Shown one piece after another: positions 1-11,950 of a stretch of 64,000 nucleotides of DNA (its first letter is position 1; each line of letters begins with the position of its first letter). The notes below the pieces were generated by a model that saw nothing but the letters and a program-made list of their open reading frames with translations, did not search any database and was not told where the DNA came from. The stretch is from contig CM018603.1 of NCBI GenBank assembly GCA_009192285.1, forward strand, positions 2,844,588 through 2,908,587, written 5' to 3'. This stretch comes from Morchella semilibera (Eukaryota; Ascomycota; Pezizomycetes; Pezizales; Morchellaceae). The position numbers were made by a program, and so were the translations under genes.

Positions 1-1531
1 CCTCAAGTTCTTCATCTTTAGTTTATGGCGGCGTACAAAGTCTTCATCAATCAATGCATATCCCGATGCTCCAGTATCAATCAAGGCATAGGTGGGTACA
101 ATAGATTTTTTATTTTGCGAAATAGAACAAACTACAATCAATTGATTCCCATTTATCCCACTTCCGATACTGAAAACGTAGAAATAGACACTTTAGAAAA
201 AACTTTAGGAGGTCCCTGGGCTATGCTGCTTAGGCCAGGGTCGAGTATTTTAACTCCTCTTCATCCGACGATAAGTCCTACTCCTTTTCCTTCTTTTCCT
301 TCTTCGCTTCCAACAATGCTCCCCTCAGCCTAGTTGCTGCTGTCCCCGAGTGCGAAAGAGTACAATCCCTAACCAAATGTCCAACTCCCCCACAATAATA
401 ACATTGATTCACCGCACGACGTGCCTCCCTTTCCCTGGGATCCGGGCGATGGCGACTATCGGACAAATCCATAGGGACAGCTCCCCCTGGAGTTTGGGAA
501 CGGTGGGCTACTGGCGCAACACTCTTTGGTGGTGGTTGGGGTGGTCCTCGTATGACTAGGGAAGTTTTTGATGCAACAGGTGGGCAAGGAACGAAAGGAG
601 GAGGAACGGGAGCAATAGGAATTTGAAATCTGAACCTCTCCATCCTGGCTTGTAAGGCTCGTTGCTTATTGTCAAGGCGTTGGAGAAGTAGCCCACAGTC
701 CTTAATAGTCGTTGGGGTTTCATTCTGAATTATTAGGGCCATCAAATCTTGATTAAGCCCTTCCAAAAGACATTCAATCTTGGCCGCCTCGTTGAACTCA
801 GAGTCGGCAGCATACCGCTGGAACTCTGCAAAGTACTCAGAAAAGGTGCGTTGGCGTTGCCTGATTTCCGTCAAGTTGCAAGGAGCGGTGGCAGCGCGAT
901 CCGGATCCCCAAAAGCATTATCCAAAATTTCAAAAAATTCTGGCATGGAATCCAGAGGGATTCCTTCATCTGTAATATAAACAAGAAATTGATCCGCCGC
1001 TGGCCCTTCCAATTGAGAAATAGAATACGCAAGTTGTTGTGCCGAGGAAGGAACGCGATCGAGATTAGCCGTGAGCTTGATCTGTAGTTGTCTCTGAAAC
1101 ATCCTAAGGGTCTTGCGATCGCCCCGGTATTTTTCCGGGCGGGGAGTTTCTCTGATTTGGATGGCTTGGTTAAGTCGTTGTGGAGCTCCTGTAAACCTCC
1201 TTTGACTCCTTCTTGCAACTTCTTGATCTTAGCCCGTAGTCCCTGAATTTCTTTGTGGAACTCGGCCTGGCCTTGTTCGGTTTCAGAGTGGTGGGTGGTG
1301 AGGTCGACCGCATATTGCTGAACCCCTCCATGCGCTCTTTGGAGGAGGGCATACGCTTGCTTCGCTTCCTCCGTTGTGGCGGGGTCCACTTCAGCGTGAG
1401 CGACAAAGAACTCTTCGAGATCCGTATGGAGCTTTTTATAATCAAATGCATTGGTGGCTGGAGAGGCCATGGTAGACTATGGTGCGAGGAACTAGGACTG
1501 TGCCAGTTGAGTAAGGGTGGTCTTGTCTTAG
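1..1531 (-). mobile_element. Gypsy element G0, 5' internal part (gag and start of protease)
   Basis: The minus strand encodes a Gypsy gag. It has a coiled N-terminal part beginning at about 1470, a central region with LEGPAADQF and FSEYFAEFQRYAA, and a CCHC zinc knuckle (CYYCGGVGHLVRDC) near 380-420. Nearer the left edge a retroviral-type aspartic protease begins (ALIDTGASGY, about 60-110). The element runs off the left end of the window, so pol is not visible here. A leader of about 60 bp separates the gag start from LTR-A at 1532, which is the expected 5' LTR position. The same protease and gag sequence reappears in G1 (21,105-24,838), so both belong to one family. It is broken, with a few breaks in the visible part; a fossil. 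Confidence 0.85.
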
Positions 1532-2019
1532 TGTGACGGAGTAACCCGATGCAAAGAAGAAGATGACAATGATGACGCAGGAAGACCCGAGGGGCAGAGC
1601 CTAAGCGATGAGGAGACCGACGAAGACAAGGGTAACACCGGGCAGGCACAAGCGCAGGCACTGGCGAAGGCAAAGGCAAGGGCAAAGGCACAAGGGCGCA
1701 GGGCGGGGAGAGTGAGGATCAGATGGACCTCAACGGGAACAATGAGAGATACTGTGAGTTTCCTCTTTTCTAGAGGATAGAGTCTTTGGTACGAGAAGCT
1801 ATGGCTTAGAAGTAGGAGTAGATTTCTATGTACCAAGATAACAGGAAGACGAGACAGAGAGAAAAGAAAGAAAGAACTAAGAAAAACTTCTATCCCCACT
1901 ATTTAACACACCTCCTCCACCAGTCCGCTATGACTCACACTTTTGCTTATAGAACCCCATAGAAACCCATCGCTGCCATACCTCATATTTATCCCCACCA
2001 TCTTCGCTATTTACATTAC

Positions 2020-2966
2020 TATTAGGGTGTCGCACCGGACTACTAGAGTGGTACTGTAAAGAGCTCGGAGTCCGAAACGCTAACAGCAAAGGCAGGAAGG
2101 AACGGGGTAGCTTCAGTCTAAACGTAATTAGAATCTCTGTTGTCTGATGCTAGCCCGACGAGTATAAGAAGTGGTTTAGAGTTGGGTAATGCTAACATGA
2201 AGATTAGTTCTGATAGATATTTTCAAGAATCACTAAGAGCGTATAGAATAGAGGTAATAGATTTATATCGTTAAGATTCTTTCTTCGTTGATGATGATTT
2301 CAACAAAGTCGGAGAATGACACTGTATTTATATCCCGCGCAAATGTCACGCGGACTAGAAACTATCATTACAACAAATCTGTGAGAGACCCAGAAGACCC
2401 TGATAATCGCCAAGGAAACCAAACACCAATGCCAATGTTCCCAATGCCTTTTAAATCCCCCATGTTACATCGCGCTACTGCATGCACTCAGTTTTTCGTC
2501 AGCGGGGAAGTGTCGGAGTCAGGTTACCTGATAACTCCTTAGTACCGGGCCTCGACTTCACTTGCCAACTCTTTCCCTGCATCGTTATCTATCACTAAGG
2601 AGCATGGCTCAACATTAGGACTATCAACGATGAGGTACCGGAGCTGTCGGGTAGTCTTACCTTTCCCTGAGAAGTCACCAGTGTCAGCTTTCCCAAAACC
2701 TTCGCCGTTTGATTAGTTTTGGTCCGATTGGTCCCAAACTTGAACTGCTGCCCCCTCATATACCCACCGGTATCCTGTATGGCCGTGCCGGTGCTTTGAC
2801 ACTCCAGGGGTTATTTCCGGGGTCAAAAACGTGATTTTTAACTAGTGATTCTGCAACTCCGCAATCTGGCCCATACTGGCACCACTGTACCTCTCTGGGT
2901 CCCCAATTGGGAGTTCAGTAGCATAGGGAGGCTTTGCTGGTCTTCCTGTCTCCAAATCCCGTAACA
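2020..2966 (+). mobile_element. Solo LTR-B (947 bp) inside LTR-A
   Basis: It begins TATTAGGG and ends CCCGTAACA, flanked by the 5-bp duplication ATTAC (2015-2019 and 2967-2971). LTR-A sequence resumes immediately after it. A second copy in the opposite orientation lies at 20,187-21,104. No internal coding region is present, so it is a solo LTR left by recombination. Orientation is given relative to this copy; the native direction is not known from the sequence. Confidence 0.85.
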
Positions 2967-3070
2967 ATTACCAATCCATCACGCCATTGAATCTACTAGA
3001 ACCCAATGACGACACCCCCTCCTGAGCATACCTCTTCCTCGCTTAACATTACCCCAACAACCACGACAAC

Positions 3071-4240
3071 TGTTAAGGGGGCACCCCCCCTTCTCCCGAG
3101 TAGTTCAACACAGAGCTCGGAGTTCCTAGAGACCATGGCTAAGGCCATCGGGTAGGAGTCTCCTCAGTCTGCGTCGCACATGTATCTCGGTAGCTAGGGG
3201 CGTCCCCGCGAGTCTGTGCTTTCCGGGAACCAACCGCTCCGTTCGAAGGGGAATTCATCAGGCAGAGTGAACAATCACAGAATACTAAAGTTCAAAGAGA
3301 AAAAACCCTCTTCCCAAGGGGAAGAGGTAAAAACTCCAAAGTCTCAATACCAGCGCCCCGCGCTGGCCTCTCCGTCTCGCGATAATAATATTAGACTCTT
3401 TCTTCCCCGCAGATAATGATGAATGAAGATCGAGTGGCAGCCCATTTTTACCCCGCAGGTATACCTCTGCGGCCAAGCCAGGGTTACTAACTATATACAT
3501 AACTCCTAACCCCGACGGGGTTTAGGTATTAACTCCGGGGCTGATGCCCCCTTTCCGCTTTTCTCCCTGCCGGGATCCTTGCAGGACTCCCTTCCGCTCA
3601 TACCCCTCATACTCGTCGCCAGGGGATAGGCTGGGCCCCGGTAGGTCCTTCGGACCTGGGCCGGTGTTGCTGGGTGTACTCGACACGTCTGCCCTGTTCC
3701 ATAGTCTTCTTCCCCTCTGGGAGAGTTGTACTAGCCCCTAGGGCCCTCCATTACTTTCCCCGGTACCGGAAAACCTTGTCGTAGTGCTCCGTGGAGTACT
3801 CACCCACACCGCCCTTTTCCCTTAGCTTTCCTTTCCCCGTAATCCGACTAGTAGAAGTTCCGAAGCCCCCCATGGTTTGCTCTGATAAACTCTGAGCCTC
3901 CCTCGCGGTCGCCGGCGGCTAACCCAGGTCCTTACTTCGCTTATCTCGTTACTCCCTCAGTTTTGGTCCGATTGACTCCAAACTGAAACTGCTACCCCCT
4001 TATATACCCACCGGTGTCCTGAAGGGCTGTGCCGGCGCTTTGACGCTCCGGGGGTTATTATTGGGGTCGAAAACGTGTCCATTTACTAGCGTTTCTGCAA
4101 CTCCGCTTTTCCGGCCATACTGGCCGTACCGTATCCTCAATGGACTCTCATAGTATAGTCGAGGCTGGTCGTATCCTTTCTCCCATCCTTCCCGACTGTA
4201 AAGCCCCTGATACCCTGATCCGGAAGCTATACCCGTAACA
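3071..4240 (+). mobile_element. Solo LTR-C (1170 bp) inside LTR-A
   Basis: It begins TGTTAAGGGGGC and ends CCCGTAACA, flanked by ACAAC on both sides (3066-3070 and 4241-4245). After the second ACAAC the last 46 bp of LTR-A follow. The segment from about 3961 to 4150 resembles LTR-B 2717-2905, and the termini are alike, so B and C are related families. It has no coding content. Confidence 0.87.
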
Positions 4241-4349
4241 ACAACGCTTTGACTACCAAACCCTCGGGACCGATGCTAAGATGCCGGGACAGTGAATTGG
4301 TGGGAGGTGAACCCCCCTAGGCACAGGAAACCTTCGGCCTCCACCGTTT

Positions 4350-4495
4350 CCTCTAATCTGTCGGCGTTCCCTCCAGCCTGTCGCCGTTCCCTATACTGTC
4401 ACCATTCCCTATACTCTACTGCTGTTCCCTATACTGTCACTGTTCCCTATACTACTCTACCGTTGTTTCCTATGTTCTGTCGCTGTTTCTTCAAT
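4350..4495. repeat. Minisatellite, GTTCCCTATACTGTCAC-like units
   Basis: Six or seven imperfect units built on TTCCCTATACT with C/T-rich linkers (variants CTGTCACC, CTACTG, CTGTCACTG) lie between the end of LTR-A and the start of Gypsy fragment G5. It has no coding sense. Confidence 0.7.
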
Positions 4496-4499
4496 TAAA

Positions 4500-6643
4500 A
4501 GAGTAGGAATAATATATTATTGGATCAACTCGTGGTCGCGAGCTGGCCACTGCTAGGAGCTAAGTACTTTACTAAGCTCAATTTGCGAAATGAGTATTAT
4601 TAGATGAAAATTCGGGAAGGGGATAAATGGAAGACGGTATTTAAAACCCGCTATGGACATCTTGAATATACAGTTATGCCCTTTGGCCTCACCAATGCAC
4701 CAGCCGCTTTCCAACATTGGGTTAATGATATGCTTTGCCCCTATCTTGACCACTTCACCACAGCCTACCTGGATGATATTTATATATATTCCGCTATCCT
4801 TGAAGGACATCATATCTATGTTGACAAGGTCCTTCGAATACTCGATCAAAACAATTTCCAACCAAAGCCTGAGAAATGTGAATAGGCTATCGAAGATACC
4901 ATGTATTTGGGATTTGTGCTTACACTGGAAGAAATCAAGATGAACGAAACAAAAGTGGCCACTATTAGGAATAGGGATACCCCAACCTGTCTAAAAGATG
5001 TACAAGAATTCCTGGATTTCACAAACTTCTATCGACAATTTCTTTATGTATATTAAAGAGTAGTATCTCCACTTATGGTACTAATAAAAAAGGGGGTGTT
5101 CTTCAAATGGATGTGTGACGGAGTAACCCGACGCAAAGAAGAAGATGACAATGATGACGCAGAAGGACTTGAGGAGCACAGTCTACGCGACGAGGGGACT
5201 GACGAAGACAGAAGCGACACTGGCCAGGCACAAGCACTGGCACAGGCGAAGACAAAGGCAAGAGCAAGAGCACAAGAGCACAGAGCAGGGAAGGTGGGGA
5301 CCGAATGGACCTCAACGAGAACGATGAGGAGTACTATGAGTTTCCTCTTGTTAGAGGATCGAGTCTTTGGTACGAGAGGCTATGGCTTGGAAATAGGAGT
5401 AGATTCCTATGTACCAGGATAACAGGAAGACGAGACAGAGAGAAAAGAAAGAAAGAACTAAGGAAAAGGTCTATCCCCGCTATTTAACACACCTCCTCCA
5501 CTAGTCCGCTATGACTCACACTTTCACTTATAAAACCCCATAGAAATCTGTCGCTACCACACCTCATAATCCTCCCCACCATCTCCGCTATTCTACATTA
5601 CCAATCCATCACGCCATCGAACCTCCCAGAACTCAATGACGACAACCTCCACCTCGCGCTCCCTACTCTCGCTTAACATTACCCTAGCAACCCTAACCAT
5701 GCATCCCCTACCGAACTATCGGGACAGATGCCAAGACGCCGGGACAGGATGGATAAGACTGAGAAGGCATTCTAGGATCTCATTATATTGACCATTTCCC
5801 TGATACTAAGACATTTCGACTCTAACTTGCAGATTATAGTGGAAACTGATACTTCTGACAATGTCTCCACCGCTATTATGTCTCAAAGTAATAATGAAGA
5901 AATACTACATCCCGTCGCATTCTTCTCAAAGAAATATACGCCAGCAGAATGCAACCATGTGACATATGATAAAGAATTGTTTATAATTATCCATGTCTTC
6001 CAAGAGTGGCGATATTTCTTAGAAACGGCTACATACCCCATCAAGCTTCTAACGGATCATAGTAACCTTGAATATTTTATATCAACAAAGCTACTGAATC
6101 GACGCCAAACTCATTGGTCAGAGTTTCTATCAAGTTATGACTTCGTTATCCATTTCAGACTAGGTAAACAAGGGGGAAAGCCCAATACATTAACCTGGTA
6201 ATTAAGGGATCTCCCTAAGGAGGAGAATGAACGCCTCGCTTATCAGTATCAGACCGTGTTGAAGAGAAAAAAATCTGAATACCAAACTAAGTTTGTTGGC
6301 GGGTTGTTTGGCAAATGAACCCGCTGAAGCAACGCCCACAGTCCAACAGCTATTTACCAAAGTTTACCAAGAAGGTAGTTTTACGAATGAGGTGCTTAAC
6401 ATGATGAAAGATGGAACAAAGCAATCAAAACAAATCTCTCTTGCCGAATACACAGAGAACGAAGACGGGTCTTTTCTATATCGATACAAACTCTTCGTAT
6501 CAGAATATGAAGAGTTACAACTCAGGCTCCTCCAAGAATACCATGATATACCATCAGCAAATCACCCCAACAGAGGAAAGACCCTCAAGCTCCTTAGTCA
6601 CGAATACTACTGGCCATACATGCGGAAATACACTGACCATTAA
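4500..6643 (+). mobile_element. Gypsy element G5, pol fragment (RT, RNase H, start of integrase)
   Basis: The plus strand shows reverse transcriptase (MPFGLTNAPAAFQ, then AYLDDI with the catalytic YLDD at about 4770). It then shows the RNase H region ([46 protein letters not shown]) and the integrase zinc-domain start (LLSHEYYWPYMRKYTDH, ending about 6643). It is interrupted by a solo LTR-A at 5114-5746. Sequence identity to G1 and G3 is clearly lower than theirs to each other, so it looks older or from another lineage. It is broken, with several breaks. The right end is cut where LINE sequence starts. Confidence 0.85.
5114..5746 (-). mobile_element. Solo LTR-A inside G5
   Basis: 633 bp, TGTGACGG to CCGGGACA, with an exact 5-bp target duplication GGATG (5109-5113 and 5747-5751). 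Gypsy pol sequence lies on both sides. The native orientation is minus. Confidence 0.92.
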
Positions 6644-7993
6644 CGTGTTTCACCGGGGAAGCCCAACATCACCGATTCTTTTTCTTCTCTACTTATCACC
6701 CACCACACTTCGATATTCTTCAACACCAGTTTCCTCTCCAACAAATACCCTGCTATATTAATGATATTGGCATGATAATGGTAGGGAAAGATGAGAGCTC
6801 AAACTGCAGACACTTGGAGAGAATGGCACAGTTAGCTGTTACATGGGGTGAAGCTAATGCTTTGGCATTCGACAACCACAAAACAGAACTACTCCACTTC
6901 CACAACAAACGAACCACAAACACTACGGATACAGCCAAAGTCAGAATGCCTGATGGTATTCTGGTTCAGGCCAGCGATACACTGAGATGGTTGAGTGTTT
7001 GGTTTGATAGGAAGCTATCTTTCAAACATCATGTCAAAACTAAAGCGGCTTCAGCTATGAGGGCATTTCTTGCACTTTCCAGGTTAGGAAACACAGAGAA
7101 AGGGGTGAGCCAAACAGCTCTCAGACAGCTCTATCAGACCTGCGTCACTACAATCAGTGATTTTGGTGCTGAGGTTTGGTGGAAAGAACAGATAGGATAC
7201 AAAACGCAACTTCAGAAGATACAAAACAATGCGATGAGAAGGATCACTGGTGCTTTCAGAACAATACCAATATCAGCACTCCAAGCAGAAACTGCACTAC
7301 TACCTATAGAGATCAGGCTTGACCTCCAAGAACAGAAATATATGCTCTACGGATTCTAAACATGCCGGTCACCCACCCTATTAGCACTTTCAGCCCGGAT
7401 TCATTTCCAAGTACATAGGAAACAGGAAGAGCGGAAGAACCTACAGCTACCCCATGGCATTCTGCTAGTGCTAGGCCACAGTACCAGTCCAGGTTATACC
7501 GAATCCTAAACAAAGTCACCGATTGGATTCAACTTCAAAGTCTGGTGGAGGACATAGATACAATTGCCTGTCCCCCATAGCATCAGAACATCATAGACAT
7601 ACAGATTGATGCAACAAATAAAGATACAGCAGCACAAAACCATAGGCAAACAACTCAAGGCAATTACAACAACTTACACTATTTGGTATTCTATTCTGAT
7701 GGATCACCAATGGAAGGAAAAGCTGGGGCTGGAGTCGTTGGCATTAGAGGCAACAAAATAGTGGTGGAGCAATTCTACCACCTTGGAAAAGAGGTGGAAG
7801 TCTTGGATTGCGAACTTTACGCAATAGCGCAAGCTACACAGCTTGCCCGGAAGGAGATCAGAAATTCACGATACTCCACAGATGATGTCTGGATCTATTT
7901 AGACAACCAGGCAGCAATAAGGAGAATGAAAAAACCGGAAGCATTCCGAGGCCAACATTGGGTTCAACTAGCAAGATCAAACCTATTTGAACT
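6644..7993 (+). pseudogene. LINE (Tad/I-type) ORF2 fragment: RT C-terminus and first half of RNase H
   Basis: Following G5, the plus strand reads non-LTR reverse transcriptase. It includes a SPILFLLYLSPT block (about 6670), a reduced YxDD region (CYINDIGMI, about 6755), WLSVWFDRKLSFKHHV (about 6985) and RNAMRRITGAFRT-like sequence typical of Tad/I-clade fungal LINEs. A stretch of about 300 bp with stops follows. Then comes RNase H: FYSDGSPMEGKAGAGVVG (first catalytic Asp, about 7690), LDCELYAIAQAT (Glu, about 7805) and YLDNQAAIRRMK (Asp, about 7900). The frame stops where transposon P1 inserts at 7993; the rest of RNase H is at 19,303. The element is 5'-truncated, frameshifted and not active. 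Confidence 0.85.
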
Positions 7994-8024
7994 TATCAGC
8001 AAGATTCAAACTCTCTCCGGAGGC
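7994..8024 (+). repeat. P1 left terminal inverted repeat
   Basis: TATCAGCAAG followed by ATTCAA and CTCTCCGGAGGC. The first base is T where the other ends in this window have C. It pairs with 19,272-19,302. Confidence 0.85.
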
Positions 8025-8345
8025 TTGACTGGATCTCCGGAGGCCGTTGCCAAGGCAATTACCCTCCCGTCTCTCCTAATAACCTCGGTAACCATGTGTT
8101 GCCTCCCGAGCCTCCCGATGGCCTCCCAAGCCTTCTAGAGAGTCTCCTGAGCCTTCTGTTACCCTCCTTACTTCTCCTGACACCTTGCTAATTGTATGTA
8201 GCCTCCTGAGCCTTCTAGAGGGCTCCCTGAGCCTTCTGTTACTCTCCTTACCTCTCCTGACACCTCGCTAATTGTTTCTCGCCTCTCGAGCCTTCCAGAG
8301 GGGTTCCTGAGCCTTCCAGAAGCCTTCCGGGCTTTGATTAGTAAG
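8025..8345. repeat. P1 left subterminal repeats
   Basis: Imperfect units built on CCTCCTGAGCCTTCTAGAGG, TTACTCTCCTTACCTCTCC and GACACCTCGCTAATTG recur two to three times. AGCCTTC/GAAGGCT also occurs throughout P1's non-coding parts. Such clustered subterminal motifs are known transposase-binding platforms in CACTA-like elements; that role is inferred here. Confidence 0.65.
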
Positions 8346-8603
8346 TTTCGGAGGCCACCAACAACCTATTTTCACGCAAAAAACATATACAGCTCTTTAT
8401 GGCTACCCCACCGCCCGGGAGCTTCTGGCCATCTTCGCCTTTATAAGGAGTTCTGGAGCCCTCATGAGTCCCCGATCTAGATCATATTGTTTCATTTACT
8501 ATCATGTTAATTTTATTCTAAATACATTCTATGCCAGCTGAAGTCACTCGAGCCTTTATGAAGGCCTCTTGTACCTTTCCCCAGGTCACCAGAGACATTG
8601 TCA

Positions 8604-11493
8604 CTATATATCGAACTCATTCCACGTTCTCAAATCTATCCTTGTGTTCACAAGCCATTGACCCTGTCCCAGCTCGAACAAATGAGCCATTCCCAAAACA
8701 CTACTGATATTAACTACCCAAAACCTTTGCCGAGAGCGCCTCGCAACTCTAAGAAGACTGTGTGAGCCGTCTGGAAGACCCCTATCCTTGGCTTCCAGTA
8801 GCTCTACAAGACAAAGCTGATATATTTTCGTCGATATACTGTCACGTATCTTGAATATTGCTCGTACAAGCCCTAGTAGGCGTCCCTGAAAGGCTCCCCA
8901 CGGCTCCGTTGTGGCCACCTTAATCCATGCCCAATCATTTCGAGTCGACCTTTTCCTAAATAATGCCTCTCCCGTACACCGTATATTGTGTATCTCATAA
9001 CTGTCAGGCTTCTGAAAAATGGATACTGGCACCTGTAGGCACTTAAAGCACCCCACTGGGCACTCCAGAAGGCTCAATAAGCCTTGTTCTCCCCAGCTCA
9101 GGCCCTGACCATATTCCAACACCGCTCTTGCTAGTTTTCTTCTATTGATTTTAATCATATCAGCGATATCGGATAATATGTGGGGTCCACCGTTGGGGGT
9201 CGACATCCTAGGTTCCGTGTGTTTATCATCGTCTAAGAATCTTTCGTTTGTCCTTTTTGGGTCCTCGTTTTTGAATACTTCCAACATGCCCCGGAGGCTC
9301 TCTCGATGGCTTGGGAGGCCCTCGTAATGTTCTGGAAGACTGACAACGATATCTTTTAGATTTAAGACCCGTATCTCTATAGCCATATGCCTTGAGTGGT
9401 AACCGAGAATCTGAACTGTTGCGTCGACCTTATTGGAGGCTGCATAAGCCATCTTAATTTGTTGCCTATGAGCTAACTCGCTCACATTGGTTGAAAACAT
9501 TTGTATATTACCAAATTGCTCTACATGCGCCCGGAAGTGTGAAAGAAGATGCATTTTAATGAAGTTGAAATGAGAAGCCTCGCGAATTTCCTCAAGCTCC
9601 GCCAGGCCTCTGTCAATACCTCCCGAGCCTTGCAGCGCCTTTGTTCGATCCTTTGCCTCTTTCCTTGTTCGATTATCGGCTCTAAATTCCAGAAACACAT
9701 CCTTATACTTGTAGAAATCTTCGAGATACCCTTGAAGATAGTCTAGTGTTTCTTTTGTATGCGTAGTGTACTGTGCCATCAAGTGGAAATCGATTAGTGA
9801 CCTCAAGGATCTCCCGAAGTCGCTCTGCGAAGCTTTTGGGGAGTTCCAAAGAGCCACTGCAAAGGCTCCTAGAACTATCCGGCCGAGATGACACATTTCT
9901 TTACCTTGCCATTGAGAAGTTGCCCGATAAGCCTTATTTGGTACAGCAAGCCCTGGGTAAGGCTTAATGGACGCCCAAGCCCGATCAAAATTCTCTAGCC
10001 GATTGTGTTTTTTCAAAAATGATTGAATCCATTCCATCATATGTTTCAATAGGCCGAGATAAATATTATGCAACATATCTGGCTTGTGAAGATCATACAC
10101 CTGAGCCTTTGGCAAGGCCCACAAAGCATTGTACCGAGTTTTGAAGGATTTTGACACTAGGTATTCAACGGGTGCTGTATCTGACGTATCCTCCTTATAA
10201 CGCTCTACCATTTCGATATATCGCTTCTCAATGCGTGGCGGGTTTTCTTGAAGGCTCCCTAGGCCCTTGAAATCAACTTCGCACCCAGGGCAGGCCTGAT
10301 TGTTGAGGTTTAGCAGCGAGGCGTGTTCTGGTTGATCCGCAATGCATGCACATAGTATCGGATAACATAGGCGCACATAGCCATCAGCGCATGTTATAAG
10401 CTCACCCCTTTCCGCAGGGCCCTGAAGGCCTTCGAGAACCTCAGAGAGGACCTGGTGAAGGACCATCTGGCTCTCCCAACGGCGTTCGTTCGTACGCACT
10501 CCAACCTTTGGTGGCACTGGCAGTAGAGCTAGGAGTATGATCGCGTAATTAGAGGGTTTATTTCGTGTGTCCGAGGTGATATTGCCAATCGTTAGGTATA
10601 CTTGCCAAGCCTTCTTGTCACCACTGAAATTAGTGAGGTGTGTTCCGTCTGATGCACATATTGCTCGCACCACCGTTGATCCTTCTGGAAGGGTATTCTA
10701 TAACATTTGTGAGGGGTTAGCGGAGGCTCCCTGAGCCTTCTAAGTAAGTGTTGCGAACCTGCATCTCCCACCACCAGTCTGCCGTGTGCATCTCCCCATA
10801 CATCCGCTCCCCCATTTCATTGTATTCCATAATAGGTGAATACACCAAGGACTCCCTAAATGCACGTTGTCCTAGAAGAAAACGCACTATATTCATAGGG
10901 TCCCTGTAGTAGTAAGGAATTTTCTGCACGCCCATTTCGACCTCTGAGTGTATCCAACTTTCTTTTCCTAACCCCCCCATAGACGACATCTCGTCGAGGA
11001 GGCGTGCGAAGCCTCTACCAGTGCTGTAGGAGCCTTGTAGAGGGCGTAAGGTGCGGAAGAAATAGTCTATTTGACCCTGAGATACATTCGATTGTAGGAA
11101 CCAGCGCGATAACCGAAATTCCTCTGCTGATTCGAAAGGCTGCCATGGGTTGATCAAAAGGCTTTCTGAGCCTTCAACATATCACGTTGCGGTGAAAAGA
11201 GGCTCTCTTGCACTCTCGTATATGGTAGTTGCTAGATTGAACCGCGTGGATCCCAAAGTATGATCATCATTCGATTCAGTATCGGATTCGCTTTCGTCTG
11301 GTATGTTCAAATGTCCACCCTCGTGGGGACCTCCTGAGCCTTCGGGAAGGCTCCGCGAGCCCTCAACGGGAGTCCCTGAAAGCTGCCTGTCATACCACCC
11401 GCAGGTCCGCGATGGGTGGACTTTTGAGAGATATCGATCGAAACTACCAGCATTGGCATAGCTCCGTATGCAAAATGGACATCGTGATCTCAT
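8604..11493 (-). pseudogene. P1 Plavaka-type transposase (C2H2 finger plus Plavaka core)
   Basis: This would catalyse excision and insertion of P1 and its derivatives in the nucleus. It starts with ATG at 11493: MRSRCPFC and a finger in which the first expected His is Tyr (SFDRYLSKVH; lineage E has EKHLRNIH). An acidic linker follows (ESESDTESNDD), then NPWQPF, IPYYYRDPMNIVRFLLGQRAF, the core (GTHLTNFSGDKKAWQVYLT) and a metal-binding-like CPGCEVDFKGLG. Next come KPDMLHNIYLGLLKHMMEW and a C-terminal YEIHNIRCTGEALFRK and VVNISSVLGMAHLFE. One in-frame TGA lies at 11182-11184. The frame changes between about 10,690 and 10,755, either an indel or a small intron ending GTTATAG. The main open part (8604-10673) is 689 codons. 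Plavaka assignment is from family knowledge. Confidence 0.82.
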
Positions 11494-11950
11494 TGCTGAT
11501 AGTCAATATTGGTGGAGGCTTCGGAGGCTCTGGAGGCTTTGGAGACTCTGGAGCCCCTGGGGGCTTCCTAAGCTTCCTAGGCTTGGGAGGCTTCGGGGAA
11601 GTTGGCACTCTAAATAGGCCCGTGCACCGATAGATCATATCTTATCGCACTAACGTTCTGATCACAATATTCGAGTGACATCATATGATTCAATATGATG
11701 TTCAATTGTTACTCCAATATATGACGTAGTGAAGTTTGATCGAAGATACCCCGCGTCCTCCTATTCTCCTACTTCTATCCCTATCCATCCCTAGGATCGA
11801 TATACTGGCTCAAGCTTACTACACTATCTCCAAGTCTCTGGAAGCCTTCAAGAGTTTATAATACACGATATAAGATGGTATCTTATCCTCTCTATTGCTC
11901 TATATTCCAGCAATTGACATATATACAGGAGGCTTTTTTTTCCTCTTTCT
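11494..11950. promoter_or_regulatory. Divergent intergenic region between transposase and ORF2a of P1
   Basis: Transposase (leftward) and ORF2a (rightward) start about 460 bp apart, so this region must hold both promoters. It contains a dense cluster of GGAGGCTT/GAGGCTCTGG-type motifs (about 11,513-11,600), the same words as in the subterminal repeats. It also has a TATAATACACGATATAAG stretch at about 11,857-11,875, ahead of ORF2a. Binding of the element's own proteins here is inference only. Confidence 0.5.

Larger units (their letters stand above)
1532..4291 (-). mobile_element. LTR-A, 5' LTR of G0, split by two nested solo LTRs
   Basis: On the plus strand it begins TGTGACGGAGTAACCCGA and ends GATGCCGGGACA at 4291. 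The native orientation is minus, as shown by the LTR that follows pol at 47,269. Its body is cut twice: by solo LTR-B (2020-2966) and by solo LTR-C (3071-4240). With these removed, the LTR-A is about 640 bp, the usual length here. It carries the family's purine-rich GGCAAA-type hexamer tract at about 1645-1700. Confidence 0.85.

Noticed and set aside
2023-2928. TAGGG as the target duplication of LTR-B with ends TGTCGC...TAGCA
   Set aside because: The same TAGGG occurs in the second LTR-B copy at 21,100, so it belongs to the LTR. Using LTR-A as the empty site gives ATTAC and ends TATTAGGG...CCCGTAACA.
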